64,000 bases of DNA from the NCBI GenBank assembly GCA_002118135.1, contig BDIU01000068.1, positions 124,001 to 188,000 of the forward strand, read 5' to 3'. The translations under genes and the position numbers were made by a program. This document shows, piece by piece, positions 47,501-57,290 of this stretch. The notes beneath the pieces were generated by a model. That model ran no database searches and was not told the origin of the DNA. It worked only from the letters and a program-made list of their open reading frames with translations. The number at the start of each line of letters is the position of its first letter. The stretch's first letter is position 1. The stretch comes from Trebouxia sp. TZW2008 (taxonomy: Eukaryota; Chlorophyta; Trebouxiophyceae; Trebouxiales; Trebouxiaceae).

Positions 47501-50500
47501 TTGCACATTGATAACTCGTACTGCATCTCAGGGATCCCTGCCCTCAAATACCACAAGTTGCATGTTGTGTATTGCGTGCTGAGCATTTCGTATGGAGGTC
47601 AGGCGGAGCATGCCACTTGCTGCAGACATCCAATTGTGCAAATAAGTTGAGCTATCCTGTGTTGATTTGGGCTGATTGAAGCCAATCAGGCATAAAATCT
47701 GTCTTTCTGTGCCACTTGGGCTGATTGAAGCAAAACTAGGCACAAAAATTTGTCGTTCTGTGCCGTTTGGGCTGTTTGAAGCAAAATCAGGCCTAAATTT
47801 TGTCTTTCTGTGCGCTTACAGGCTCATGTGATGCATCTACGTCTCTCAGCAAAGTCAAGCAGCTCATTGACGATGAAATTCTTGACCCCGCCAAGCAGTT
47901 GTTGCACGACTTGGTTCAGCACGGGTGTGGCACCGACAATCTGATACGTTCTGATGACACCATCATGCACAGACATGCTCAGGAGACCAGTCCTGCTATG
48001 AAGAGGAGGATGCTGACACAGAAGTTTACGTCTTGTCTTTGCCAGCTTCTGGCAACTTATGTCTGGAACGATGGTACGGTGTACACTGAGGCCCCTTTCT
48101 CCTACAAGTATCAGGCAAGCTCCCGTTCCCGAACCATTGTCATGAAGTGTACTCTGAGTAAGCATCTGGTACCCAGCTAGGCCTGCTGAGCCTCAAGCAC
48201 ATATTTGGAATAAAGTGTGTGAATGATTTAGAAGCATTTGGTGGCAAATTGCACAATCTTGACACAATTCAGGCTTGTGCATTGGCGTGTGCATATATGG
48301 CATAATGACGTGTTGGATGAAGTGGAACGTCTCCATGCGTTCTTCTCTGTTTCATGTGGTGTCAAGTCAGTGGCAGCTGCTGGCAGTTATGCCTCAGTTG
48401 AGCATGAGCAGTCACAAAAGCCGCTGTCATCAGGACTTGCAATAGCTTTCAGTTCCAATATACTTTTGATGTTGCGATACGTAGCAATGAGCAGCACATG
48501 ACTGCATTGGCAATTGTGTGGTTTTGCAATAGATAGCAATGGGCATCACACTGACTGCAATGCAGTTTTTGGTCTTGCAGTTCCTTTCATTGCTGATATG
48601 CTTTGTGTCTTGCAGTATGCAGCAATGAGCAGCACATGACTGCAATGCATCTTGTGGTTTTGCAATACATACCGTTGAGCAACGCATGATTACAATGCAG
48701 TTTTCTGTCTTGCAATATGCAGCAAAGAGCAGCACATAACTGCAATGGCAAGAGTGTGAAAATACAATACATAGCAATTAGCAGTGCATAATTGCAATGG
48801 CAAGAGTGTGAAAATACGATACATAGCAATTAGCAGCGCATGATTGCAATGCACTTTTTGGTCTTGCAAAACATAACGCTTGGTCTTGCAATATGTAGCA
48901 GTGAGCAGTGCATGACTGCAATGGCATTTGTAAAGTCTTGCAGCGCATACAGCAATTTCTCAATGCTTTGGTTCTCAAGACAACTGTCCTTACATTGAAT
49001 TGTCCATGTCAGAGGCATCAGTGCAGTCAGCATGCAGTGATTGGATCCTGGTTGCGCTGTCCCTGCACCAAGAATGGCCTTACATCGAGAATCCTTACAA
49101 AGAGAAGTTACTGTAGCACTGCGCAGCACATGACTGCAATGCAATGTTGGCTGCAGATTCTTCAGATTTTGCCTCGTCTCTCAGCTGAAGATGCAACGCA
49201 AGCAGCAAGCTCAGGGCGTCTGCAATTGTACAATTGCCTCCTTATGTGCCAACAGCAGGTCAGCAAGCCTGACTCAATGCATTGTTCGGCTTTTGGGGTG
49301 TTGACTCATCAGAATGCATGACTCACACGTGCTCTACGATGTGCTCTGCTCTGTGTAATTGCCTGCTGACTTGATGCATTGTTTGACGTATTGTGGTCTT
49401 GACTCATCATCATTCATGACTGACACATGTTCTACGATGTGCATAGCTCTGTACAATTGCCTGCTGATGTGCCAACAACAGGTCAGCAAGCCTGACTCAA
49501 TGCATTGTTTGAACTTTGTGACTCATCACAGTCCATGTTTGACACGTGGTCTACAACATGCATGGCTCCGTGCAATTGCCTGCTGATCTGCCAACAACAG
49601 GTCAGCAAGCATGGCTCAATGCATTGTTTGACTTGTTGAGTTCTTGCGTCATCAAAAAGCATTACAACACGTGATTATAATATGTGCATAGTTCTGTGCA
49701 ATTGCTTGCTGATGTACCAACAGCAGGTCAGCAAGCCTGGCTCACTGCCTTGTTTGATTTTTTATGTTTTTGCCTCATCAAAATTCATGAATGACACATA
49801 TTCTATGGTGTGCCAACAGCAGGTCAGCAAGCCTGACTCAACGCACTGTTTGGCTCCTTTTGTTCTTGACTCGTGAAAACACATAAGTTAATCAACACAC
49901 AAATATATGATGTTCACAGCTCTGTGCAATTGCCTGCTGAGGTGCCGACAGCAGGTGAGCAAGCGTGACTCAATGCAATGTCCGATTTTCTGTGTTCATG
50001 GCTCGTCAAAACTTATCACAATACGTGATTTGACAATTTGCATAGCTCTGTGCATCTGCCTGCTTGTGTGGAAAAGGCAGGTGAGCAAGCTGTCCTTGAT
50101 GCATTGTTTGACTTCTTGTGTTCTTGACTCATCAAAACTCATCACGACATGTGTTCTACGATGTGCATGGCACCATGCGATTTTCTGCTTGTGCGCCAAA
50201 AGCTGATTAGCAAGCCTGACTGAATGCATTTTTTAACATTTGGTGTTCCTGCCTCATCAGAACTCATGACTGACACATGTTCTACAATGAGCACAGCTCT
50301 GTGCAATTGCCTCTTTATGCTTCTTCCCTTCACATGTTTGTCAAGGATTCCTGAGCCTATGAATAGATGCTTGTTCCGTTCATGTTTGTCAAGCGTTCCT
50401 CTTACAGCAGCAATTCCAGGCTGCCCCTATAGACAGAGGCTCACTTTATGACGCCTACTGGCGTAGACTTGTAGGATTTTCTGCTTTTTCTACTTTTTCA

Positions 50501-52320
50501 AGCGCTGAGCCTGTGAATGCTTTCTGCAGATGAGCCAAATGTGGCTGACAGGGGATGGCTCTTGCTGTAAACTGTCTTCAGAGTTCATGGACGGCTGGCA
50601 TCAAGCGTTTGCAGAGAAATTTGTATCCTTCTCAGCACCAGAGGTAGCTCATTCTTTCACTCATTTCTTTCATCTCATTTTAAACATGTGCTAGACAGGA
50701 TCAGCAGACCCAGCTAGGTATGTGCTGGAGCAATGTACTGTCTCCAACCAGTTTGGTCCTGCCAAGGTCTGATGTCTGATTGTGTACACTTTTCAGCCTG
50801 ACAGGTAGCTTCTTCTTGCATATTCCAAAGAATGCCTGAAGTTTGGTTTTACACGTACACTTCTCAGCCTGACAGGTAGCTGGTTCTTGTCAAAGAATGC
50901 CTGAAGTCTGGTTGCGCACATACACTCCTCAGCCCCCAAAGTAGCACATTCTCAGATACTGATTGAAGGCTGGTTGCGCATGTACACTTCTCAGCTGCAC
51001 AGGTGGCTCGTTGTTGCCCATGCCAAAGAATGCCTGAAGTCCATGCATGTAATCTTTTGAGCACCCAAATACCACAGTTTCACTTGCTCATACCAAAGTC
51101 TGTAAATTTGTTTTACTCGTTTTCTTTTGTTTCTTTTGCTCAATGCCTGATCAACTTATGCATGATGCAGACAAAGCTGAATGCCACTAGCAGGTATTCA
51201 AGTTTGTTTTTGATTGCCTTGATTTCCTCAATATTTGATCATGTCTACATCACTCACACATGCGAACAGACTTGTTGGTTGGCCAAAGCATGTCTCTCTC
51301 TCTGATGCAAGGAAAGTTGAATGGCACTGTCAGGGAAAAGCTGGACAGCAGCAGTGAAGATCAGGCTGGAAACTGAAGCATTGCATCCCATGTATGAGCT
51401 GTTTGTCCCTGAGGCAACCCAGGTTTGCTTTTGCGCAGTGCCTGACGATCTTGTGTATGATGCAGCGAAAGTTGAGCAGCACTGTCAAGGAACAGCTAGA
51501 CCAGATCTTGAGGGCAGCAGTGAGGGTCCGGCTGGAAAGCGAAGTTCTGCATCCCATGTACGAGCTGTTTGTGCCTGAAGCAACTCAGCAGCTGTGGTGC
51601 CCTGGTCCTGGCATTCGCGTTTCTCACAACTTTGTGCCTATTTTGACCAGTAGCATCCCAACAGGCTGCTGTGTACTGCAACCCAGCGCACTTGGTTAGA
51701 GTCAGAGTGGTCAATGCATTTGCTTTTCTCATGATTTTGCACCTATTTTGACGTGTCACATCCCGGCAGGCTGCTGTGTACTGCAACCCAGTGCACTTAG
51801 CCGGTGGAGAAGTCGTTCTGGAGTCCGTTCTCTCAAGAATTTGAGCCTATTCTGACAAGATTCATCCTAGCAGGCTGCCGTGTGTTGCAACCCAGCGCCC
51901 TTGGGTAGAGTCAGAGTGGTTCATGCATTTACTTTTCTCATGCTTTCGCACCTGTTTTGGCAGTAACATCCCAGCAGGCTGCTGTGTACTGCAACCCAGC
52001 GCACTTAGCTAGTGGAGCAGTCAATCTGGATTTGTTCATGACTTTGCGCCTATTTCGACAAGGTACAAATTAGCAGGCTGCCGTGTGTTGCAACCCAGCG
52101 CCCTTGGGTAGAATTAGAAAGGTTCATGCGTTTGGTTTTCTCATGATTTTGCACCTGTTTTGACCTGTCACATCCCAGCAGGCTACTGTGTACTGCAACC
52201 CAGTGCACTTAGCCGGTGGAGAATTCGTTCTGGAGTCCATTTTCTCAAGAATTTGAGCCTATTCTGACAAGATTCATCCTAGCAGGCTGCTGTGTACTGC
52301 AACCATACAACCTTTTTTAC
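44399..52320 (+). CDS. Unrecognised coiled-coil protein, partly resolved multi-exon gene
   Basis: First exon 44399-44800 starts MATPRGLDRCPEELKCQLMS and is Ser/Pro-rich after residue 60. Later exon evidence: a coiled-coil segment ending at 45766 (VQQLSQQLAAVTADKERL), a Gln-rich coiled coil ending at 46780 (EQTLQIDRLTARNSQLQNTV), 47822-48114 (KVKQLIDDEILDPAKQLLHD, FTSCLCQLLATYVW, ending with a GC donor CAG|GCAAGC), 49185-49258 (DATQAASSGRLQLYNCLLMC), 50530-50643 (MDGWHQAFAEKFVSFSAPE) and from 51466 (STVKEQLDQILRAAVRVRLE, VLHPMYELFVPEATQ). A last AAVYCNPAHLA exon lies in the array 51650-52320. The 3' end is not fixed. I see no known domain; a cytoskeletal or scaffold role is only a guess from the coiled coils. 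Its introns carry the longest exon-edge arrays in the window. Confidence 0.5.
46615..46642 (+). repeat. (CAG)n tract encoding polyglutamine
   Basis: Short CAG run in the coiled-coil exon, encoding seven or so Gln interrupted by Asn. Confidence 0.85.
46960..47420 (+). repeat. Two intronic tandem arrays
   Basis: 46960-47160: two copies of about 125 bp (CAAGTTGCTGGAGTCATCTC ... ACATGAGCTGTC). 47270-47420: three copies of about 65 bp (GTGCAATCAAGCTAGTGCAT ... CACTCTTAC). Confidence 0.85.
47640..47821 (+). repeat. Four copies of a 58-bp intron tail
   Basis: TTGGGCTGATTGAAGCAAAA ... TTTGTCTTTCTGTGCC repeated up to the true acceptor at 47821 (TGCGCTTACAG). Here mainly intron tail, not exon, is copied. 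Confidence 0.85.
48480..48935 (+). repeat. 55-60-bp tandem array, about eight copies
   Basis: Unit words: ATAGCAATGAGCAGCACATG, ACTGCAATGCA, TTTTTGGTCTTGCAATA. Order is kept, with many substitutions. It ends at a MITE copy (48948). Confidence 0.88.
48948..49115. mobile_element. MITE-like element, copy 6
   Basis: About 168 bp. Left end TACAGCAATTTCTCAATGCT, right end TACAAAGAGAAGTTACTGTA. Interior: TTCTCAAGACAACTGTCCTT, ATGCAGTGATTGGATCC, TTACATCGAGAATCC. Confidence 0.72.
49320..50320 (+). repeat. About seven donor-side copies of an exon edge
   Basis: Units of roughly 110-180 bp each contain CTCTGTGCAATTGCCTGCTG, ATGTGCCAACAACAGGTCAG and CAAGCCTGACTCAATGCATT. The first two words copy the tail of the exon 49185-49258 (YNCLLMCQQQ) and its GTCAGC donor. 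Centres near 49360, 49480, 49595, 49720, 49820, 49945 and 50070, with a weaker one near 50200. Confidence 0.92.
50338..50480 (+). repeat. Small dispersed repeat C, copy 3
   Basis: The block CAGGCTGCCCCTATAGACAG ... ATGACGCCTACTGGCGTAGAC resembles 23145-23215 and 23260-23320. It contains a short palindrome (GCCTACTGGCG). Confidence 0.6.
50685..50766 (+). repeat. Dispersed repeat B, copy 2
   Basis: Matches 35020-35105 over GCTAGACAGGATCAGCAGAC ... CAGCTAGGTA ... GGAGCAAT ... CCAACCAGT. Confidence 0.75.
50785..51060 (+). repeat. Four donor-side copies of an exon edge
   Basis: Units near 50795, 50855, 50920 and 50985 contain CACTTCTCAGCCTGACAGGTAGCT, copied from the exon tail TTCTCAGCACCAGAG|GTAGCT (end 50643). 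In each, the GTAG junction is kept. Confidence 0.82.
51150..51425 (+). repeat. Acceptor-side copies of the exon at 51466
   Basis: A short relic near 51170-51210 (ATGATGCAGACAAAGCTGAATGCCACT) and a nearly complete copy at 51306-51420 (reads KLNGTVREKLD, then in another frame ALHPMYELFVPEATQ). The copy keeps a CAG|GTTTGC donor but its frame is broken, whereas the open exon at 51466 lacks a clear donor at that place. Confidence 0.85.
51640..52320 (+). repeat. About seven acceptor-side copies, 105-bp unit
   Basis: Units start near 51655, 51765, 51865, 51970, 52070, 52180 and 52285 with ATCCCAGCAGGCTGCTGTGTACTGCAACCCAGCGCACTT-type text preceded by ...TGCACCTATTTTGACNNGT. Copied exon head reads QAAVYCNPAHLA. 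Two alternating subtypes (ACATCCCAGC and TTCATCCTAGC) suggest later duplication of a two-unit block. Confidence 0.92.
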
Positions 52321-52399
52321 AGGTGAAAAGGCTCATGCATTTGTGTTTCTCATGATCTTGCACTTACTCTGGCCAGTCACAATCCAGCAGAGTGCACTG

Positions 52400-53736
52400 T
52401 ACAGCAACACATTTGACACCTTCTGAGACATCCCAGCTATCAAGGACACCTTAGCGCACTTAACTAGAGCTGAACTTGTTCAGGAAATTGTGTTTCTCAT
52501 GACTTTGCGCCTGATTCCACAAGGCGCATGCCAGCAGAGGAACAGCATGCTGTAATTTAGTGCCCATAGTTAGGTGCAAAGCTCGCAAGAAGCTTGAGCA
52601 ACTTTGAAAAAATTGTGTACATATAGTCTGATGTTGGAATCAATGAAGAGGAAGCTAGCCCCACATTCAACAGATAGTCATAGATGCTGAGATGTCATGA
52701 GTGTGTTGAAATGGGTTGCATGATGTATGATGTATGTATATTAGAGATTCTGCCCTGCTCCGTCGATGTGCTAGGATGCAGAAACAGGTGCAAAACTTCA
52801 AGCTGTCACATTGTCTCAAGTACAATCATTAGCACTCTTAAGGCAAACTTATAAGTAATAATCTGTCTCCTCTGCTTTGCCTGTAACATTTGCTACGTCC
52901 GTTTTGTCTTTCTCACAAGCATGCGAGGCAAGTCATGCTTGCTGCATCTGAACAGGCTTACAACTAATCATGAACTAGCTAGCCGTATAAGCCATGGCCA
53001 GTGCAGCACATTCAATCTGGCAACAATTTTGATGACTCAGCTGTCACGCAGATTAACTAGAAGGATGCAGCAGATCTCGTGCATCTCGTGCAACCTTCAG
53101 ATTCACGAGTTAGTCATACAGCTTTTTCGAGGGCAACGGGGCGACAAGGAAGGGCGATTAGGTCTGCAAACGCTGACATCCGCGGTCCTGTCTGTTGACG
53201 TCTGGCAGTTGCGATTGTGAAGGAAGCACTGCAGCCAATCGTCGATGCCATCTGGTCGCTACTGTTGACAGCGCTATCTAGCTTTGCTGCGACCTGTCCT
53301 TGTCGTCTTGTTGGCCTCACAGCCACAGCTTATTCTTCCGATAGTCACCGATCATACTGGGGCTCTGAGACGTGTCTCAGACATTCCGCTTGGCACAAGG
53401 GCGCTTAGCTCATTGTGGAATCGCTCTTTCCGTCCGCTAATCCGAGTCGGGCTGCACTGCAAGAGAGCTGCGATACGCCAGCCTGTACGTTGTCAAGCCA
53501 GCAACCGTAGCCAACAGCGCACAGTGCTTTGAGTCGGCCACGCGCATGTCGAAGCTTCTGCTCATCTTCTTGATGCTTCCCTGCTCCTGTGCAGGTTGCG
53601 TCAAGGACGCAGCGGTCATAGCACAGCAAGGATTGTGACCTGAAAGGGTCATGACTGAGGAGCGTTGTTGAGTGCTGGCCCCTCACAAAACATCCGCACC
53701 CGGACACCACACCAGCCGTTTGTTCCAGCGCAGCTC
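52400..53736. other. Intergenic region with CpG-rich right half
   Basis: No recognised gene. The part from about 53100 to 53960 is CG-rich like other gene starts in the window and contains short open frames on both strands, for example (-) 53559-53435, MSRSFDMRVADSKHCALLAT. A divergent partner gene of the ankyrin gene is possible but unproven. Confidence 0.4.
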
Positions 53737-55548
53737 ATGGAGCAAAGCAGGTTGAGGCTGTTGGCTGAGTTTGAAAACATGCGCTTCGGGGAGAGGGTCT
53801 CCACCGAAGTCATGCCCAGCCCCGGCTGCCAACCTAGAACGCCGCAGCCTGCGCCACCCTCACGGCCTCATCGGCTCGCATCGCTATGGGGCAACCTCGC
53901 CGCAAGGACGCAAAGTCCTTTCGCCCAGCCGTCGCAGCAATCCAGACCGTTCGACAGCGAAACTCCTATATATTCTGCCAAGGCTTCCTTAGCCCATTTG
54001 CCCAAGACGCAGACCCCTATAGTGCAGGCAAGCTCATGTCTAGCATGCAACTCATCTGCAGAAATGTCACATTGGTATATGTCTGCATTGTCTGTCATTA
54101 GCGTCGTGCATATCCACAGCATGCGTAACAATCATTCTATCAGTAGTTAGCCATTCTCTTTTGCGCTTGTCATACAGCATCAGAAAATGGTACAGCCTAC
54201 TTGAAATTGGTGAGATTGAATGCTGCTTCCTTCCGCAGGGTGCAAGCTGTTGTCTGTTCCTGCTGTGCTTGGCATTATCACATTCACAATGAAGCACACC
54301 TCTTATGACTCAATCCTGCCCCACGCATTTTCACTGCATCCGCAGCAAGACACTGCAGATGTGTTTTTACTCATGTACAATGTTTTGCCAACTCTCAGCA
54401 CAGAGTTTGGCATGCAACAGTGCTGTCCAGTCTGACTTAGATGCATTGCTGTGCAACTTGTGCAAACAGACAGTGCTATCGGCAGTTCGTCAGGCCTACA
54501 TACCTGTCTCTGTTTCTGCCACACATGGTGCAGAATACTCCAGGCTTACATAGCGCTGTGTGCTGATGCCAAAGTTCATTTTGACAAGCAAATCATTCTT
54601 TTGAGCTGACACAGCTTCACTGGCAGTGAAAAGGGTCGATGTCAATGATTGATACTGATACACTTGGCAGCCAACCATACATGAGAACGAGCGTCCCTCT
54701 GTGCTCAATACAAATCTTTAGAAATAGGATAGCAAAGGATTGAACTGGTTGGAGACAGTGCATTGCCCCCAGTATGTACCTGGCGGGCCTGCTGAGCCTG
54801 TCTGGCATACGTATAGAATGAATGATAACGGTCTGATGCTGATACTGATACTGTTGCTGCAGGCAACTGCTGTAGATGCACAGTCATGTGCAGCAGAGCT
54901 GCATCAGGCTTTTGCAAAGAGCAACTACCAGCAAGCATCCAACCTAATCAGACTAGCTCCCCACTCTGGCGTATTTGAAATGGTTAACAAGCAGCAGCAA
55001 AATGCGCTGCACCTGGCAGGTGAGAATTCACTTCGTTCCTTTCTTTGGATAGTACAAGTGGAAACAATTGCTGTTGTTGTGGGCCTATTTCACACCTCTT
55101 ACAATTTGCTTGACTCCTCTGAACCTCATCTCAAGCATTTTGGGTTATAGCCATGTGCTTGAGCTGCATACTCCAAGTCGTATTGCACCAATTGCAATGC
55201 TGTAACAGGTTTGTCATGCTTGATGCAGTTCTCAGCAATCAGCCACAGCTAATCAGCTCAATGGCAAGCAGAGGCGCTAACATCAACGCCAGGGATGTAT
55301 ATGGCAAGACGCCTTTACACTATGCTGTAGCCTCTGGAAGCGCCAAAGAAAGGCTTGGTGATTGTGACGGCATGGCTGAGTCATGTGCCACTGTGAAAGT
55401 CTTACTTAGGCATGGCGCTAACATGATGATCAAAGATGGCCATGGCAAATATCCTCTGGCCCTTGCTTCCACAGATATGAGTGGTGTGATTGAGGACGAA
55501 GTGTACCTGATAGAAATGGCTAGGAAGGATTCCTTAGATGCAGACTGA
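53737..55548 (+). CDS. Ankyrin-repeat protein, 4 exons (N-terminal part provisional)
   Basis: The C-terminal exons are firm: 54863-55019 and 55229-55548 join in phase across an ankyrin repeat (NALHLAVLSNQPQLISSMAS, then NINARDVYGKTPLHYAVASG, VKVLLRHGANMMIKDGHGKY, LALASTD...) and end in a stop. At least three repeats with TPLHYA and ALHLA signatures are visible; the spacing resembles the IkappaB/BCL3 kind. Provisional upstream exons: 53737-54027 (MEQSRLRLLAEFENMRF, Pro/Ser-rich, GC donor CAG|GCAAGC) and 54404-54493 (SDLDALLCNLCKQTVLSAVR, donor unclear). The start ATG lies in the CpG-rich stretch. The role is unknown; ankyrin repeats bind other proteins. Confidence 0.65.
54741..54818 (-). repeat. 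Dispersed repeat B, copy 3 (inverted)
   Basis: Reverse complement reads GCCAGACAGGCTCAGCAGGC ... CCAGGTACATACTGG ... CACTGTCTCCAACCAGT, matching copies at 35020 and 50685. Confidence 0.75.
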
Positions 55549-56590
55549 AGTCAGTTGTTGGTACTAGATGCATCTGACTGTGTCTGCTGATGACAATATG
55601 CAGCTGTTGCAGTCGCAAGGTACAAGTTGACAGACTGAAGTGGGTTGTATGGTTGGGCATGTTGTGTTTGCAGCTTTTAAACATGACTATGCTGGGGTTT
55701 TGCAGCTGCTGAACTTTGTTGTATGACCTTGTCAGAAGTATGGCTTAGCAACAGTACTGGTATATGTTGCTTGCAACCCCTGTTGCTGTATGGCATAGAC
55801 TAGTCATTCCACCAGTAATGTCAGGGTAGGCATCTTGCGCAATATGTACATGTTATGTATTATTGTTATCGACAGTGTGGCAGAGTATGATAGCCTTCAA
55901 CGGTTGTCAATCAGTCAAACCTTGTGAACGGCAACAAATGAGAGACTGACAGTGAAGTTTATGGTCTTGTAAAATGTGTGTTTTGGTACGCAAGCATGGG
56001 TCTGAACTCTTAGAACAGGCCATGCATGTCTTTACAACTGTGTCTGCTGACAACGATACAGTCAGTATTGCACAGTAAATGCATATCGTCCATACAGCTT
56101 GCAAAGGCGGACTGCATTCTTGCAGCAGGCAATTTGCAATTTGAAGGCTGACATTTCATGTGATTCCATAGTATCAGGGACTGTCTCAACTGCAAGTGCC
56201 TCCAACATCTTTACTACTTGACTGTTGCATCTGTGGCCGTGCACACCTGCACCAAATCATCAAGCTTTTCTACATCACTGAAGACTTTGATCCAAGACAT
56301 ACTAATGCAGTCGAGTCGGGCACAATGCAAGAACGAGATATGTCTTGAAGACAGGAGCAATGTTGTGAACAAGCGATTTTGACAAATTGTGCTGCCAACA
56401 AGAATGCAGCCCATGCATGGTATTTGCGGGGATGTCCCATCTGTGCATCACTGATGTGCATGACTAAGCAGACTGCTTGAACATGTATGCTGGTACATGC
56501 ACTGCAAACTAAAGCTGTGAGGCTAAACTTTACTGCTCTCAGCAACAGCATTCCATACACATCCTTGTTTCACCTGAGATAAGGCCTGAT
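55549..56590. other. Intergenic region; possible small gene on the minus strand
   Basis: No firm gene. On the - strand two adjacent open pieces, 56330-56253 (LDCISMSWIKVFSDVEKLDD) and 56206-56055 (MLEALAVETVPDTMESHEMS ... ACCKNAVRLCKLYGRYAF, stop), could be two exons of a small helical protein, but no family is recognised and no start is fixed. Confidence 0.25.
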
Positions 56591-56599
56591 AGAATGAGC

Positions 56600-57290
56600 T
56601 GGCTGGCCAGATGGGAAGACACAGCATCCAGTCGTTTCTTACATTTAAGCATTGCTTCTGCTCACCTGACGCATGTGCTGGCCATGCACCGCTTCATGTC
56701 TCCCTGGGGTTGGGTGGGTCAGATCAAGGAGAAAGCAGGGGCGACTTTGGGGGGCCAGGCAGGGTGGGTTGGGCAGCTAGATGCAGAGGCACAGCATGCA
56801 GGTTGTTCTTTGTTTCAAGCATTGCTGTTGCGCACCTGAAGTTAATGTATGAAGCTGGCATTGCTTTACGTCTCTGTGGGGGTAGATTGGTCAGATCGGG
56901 GGGAGGCAGGGGCAATTTAGGGGGCGGGCAGGGTGGGCTGAAGAGCTAGATGCAAAGGCACAGCATTCAGTCTCTTTGTTTCAAGCACTGTTTTTGCGCG
57001 CTTGAAGTTTGTGTATGAAGCTGGCACTGCCTGAGGTCTCTGTGGGGTTGGGTGAGTCAGATCAGGGGGAGAAAGGGGCGACTTGGGGGGCAGGCAGGGT
57101 GGGTCGAGCAGCTAGACGCAGAGGCACAGCATTTCAAGCATTGCTGTTGCGCACCTGAAGTTAATGTATGAAGCTGGCAACGCTTTATGTCTCTGTGGGG
57201 GTGGACGGGTCAGATCGGGGCGAGGCAGGGGCGACTTGGGGAGCGGGAAGGGTGGGCTGAGCAGCTAGATGCAAAGGAACAGCATCCAAG
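56600..57290 (-). repeat. Four extra copies of the last coiled-coil exon
   Basis: Units of about 165-170 bp begin near 57290, 57125, 56960, 56790 and 56625. Each contains the codons for NLDAVPLHLAAQPTLP and a CCCGC/CCCCG-rich tail. The unit at 57290-57185 belongs to the true exon; the four beyond the stop are degenerate, though one still reads ETKNNLHAVPLHLAAQPTLP. Confidence 0.92.

Noticed and set aside
49200..50320. CRISPR-like regular repeats
   Set aside because: The units are degenerate, have no unique spacers, lie in an intron and copy an adjacent exon edge; this is a eukaryotic sequence.
53665..53736. Upstream extension of the ankyrin protein from a TTG codon
   Set aside because: No ATG in that part; the first in-frame ATG is 53737.
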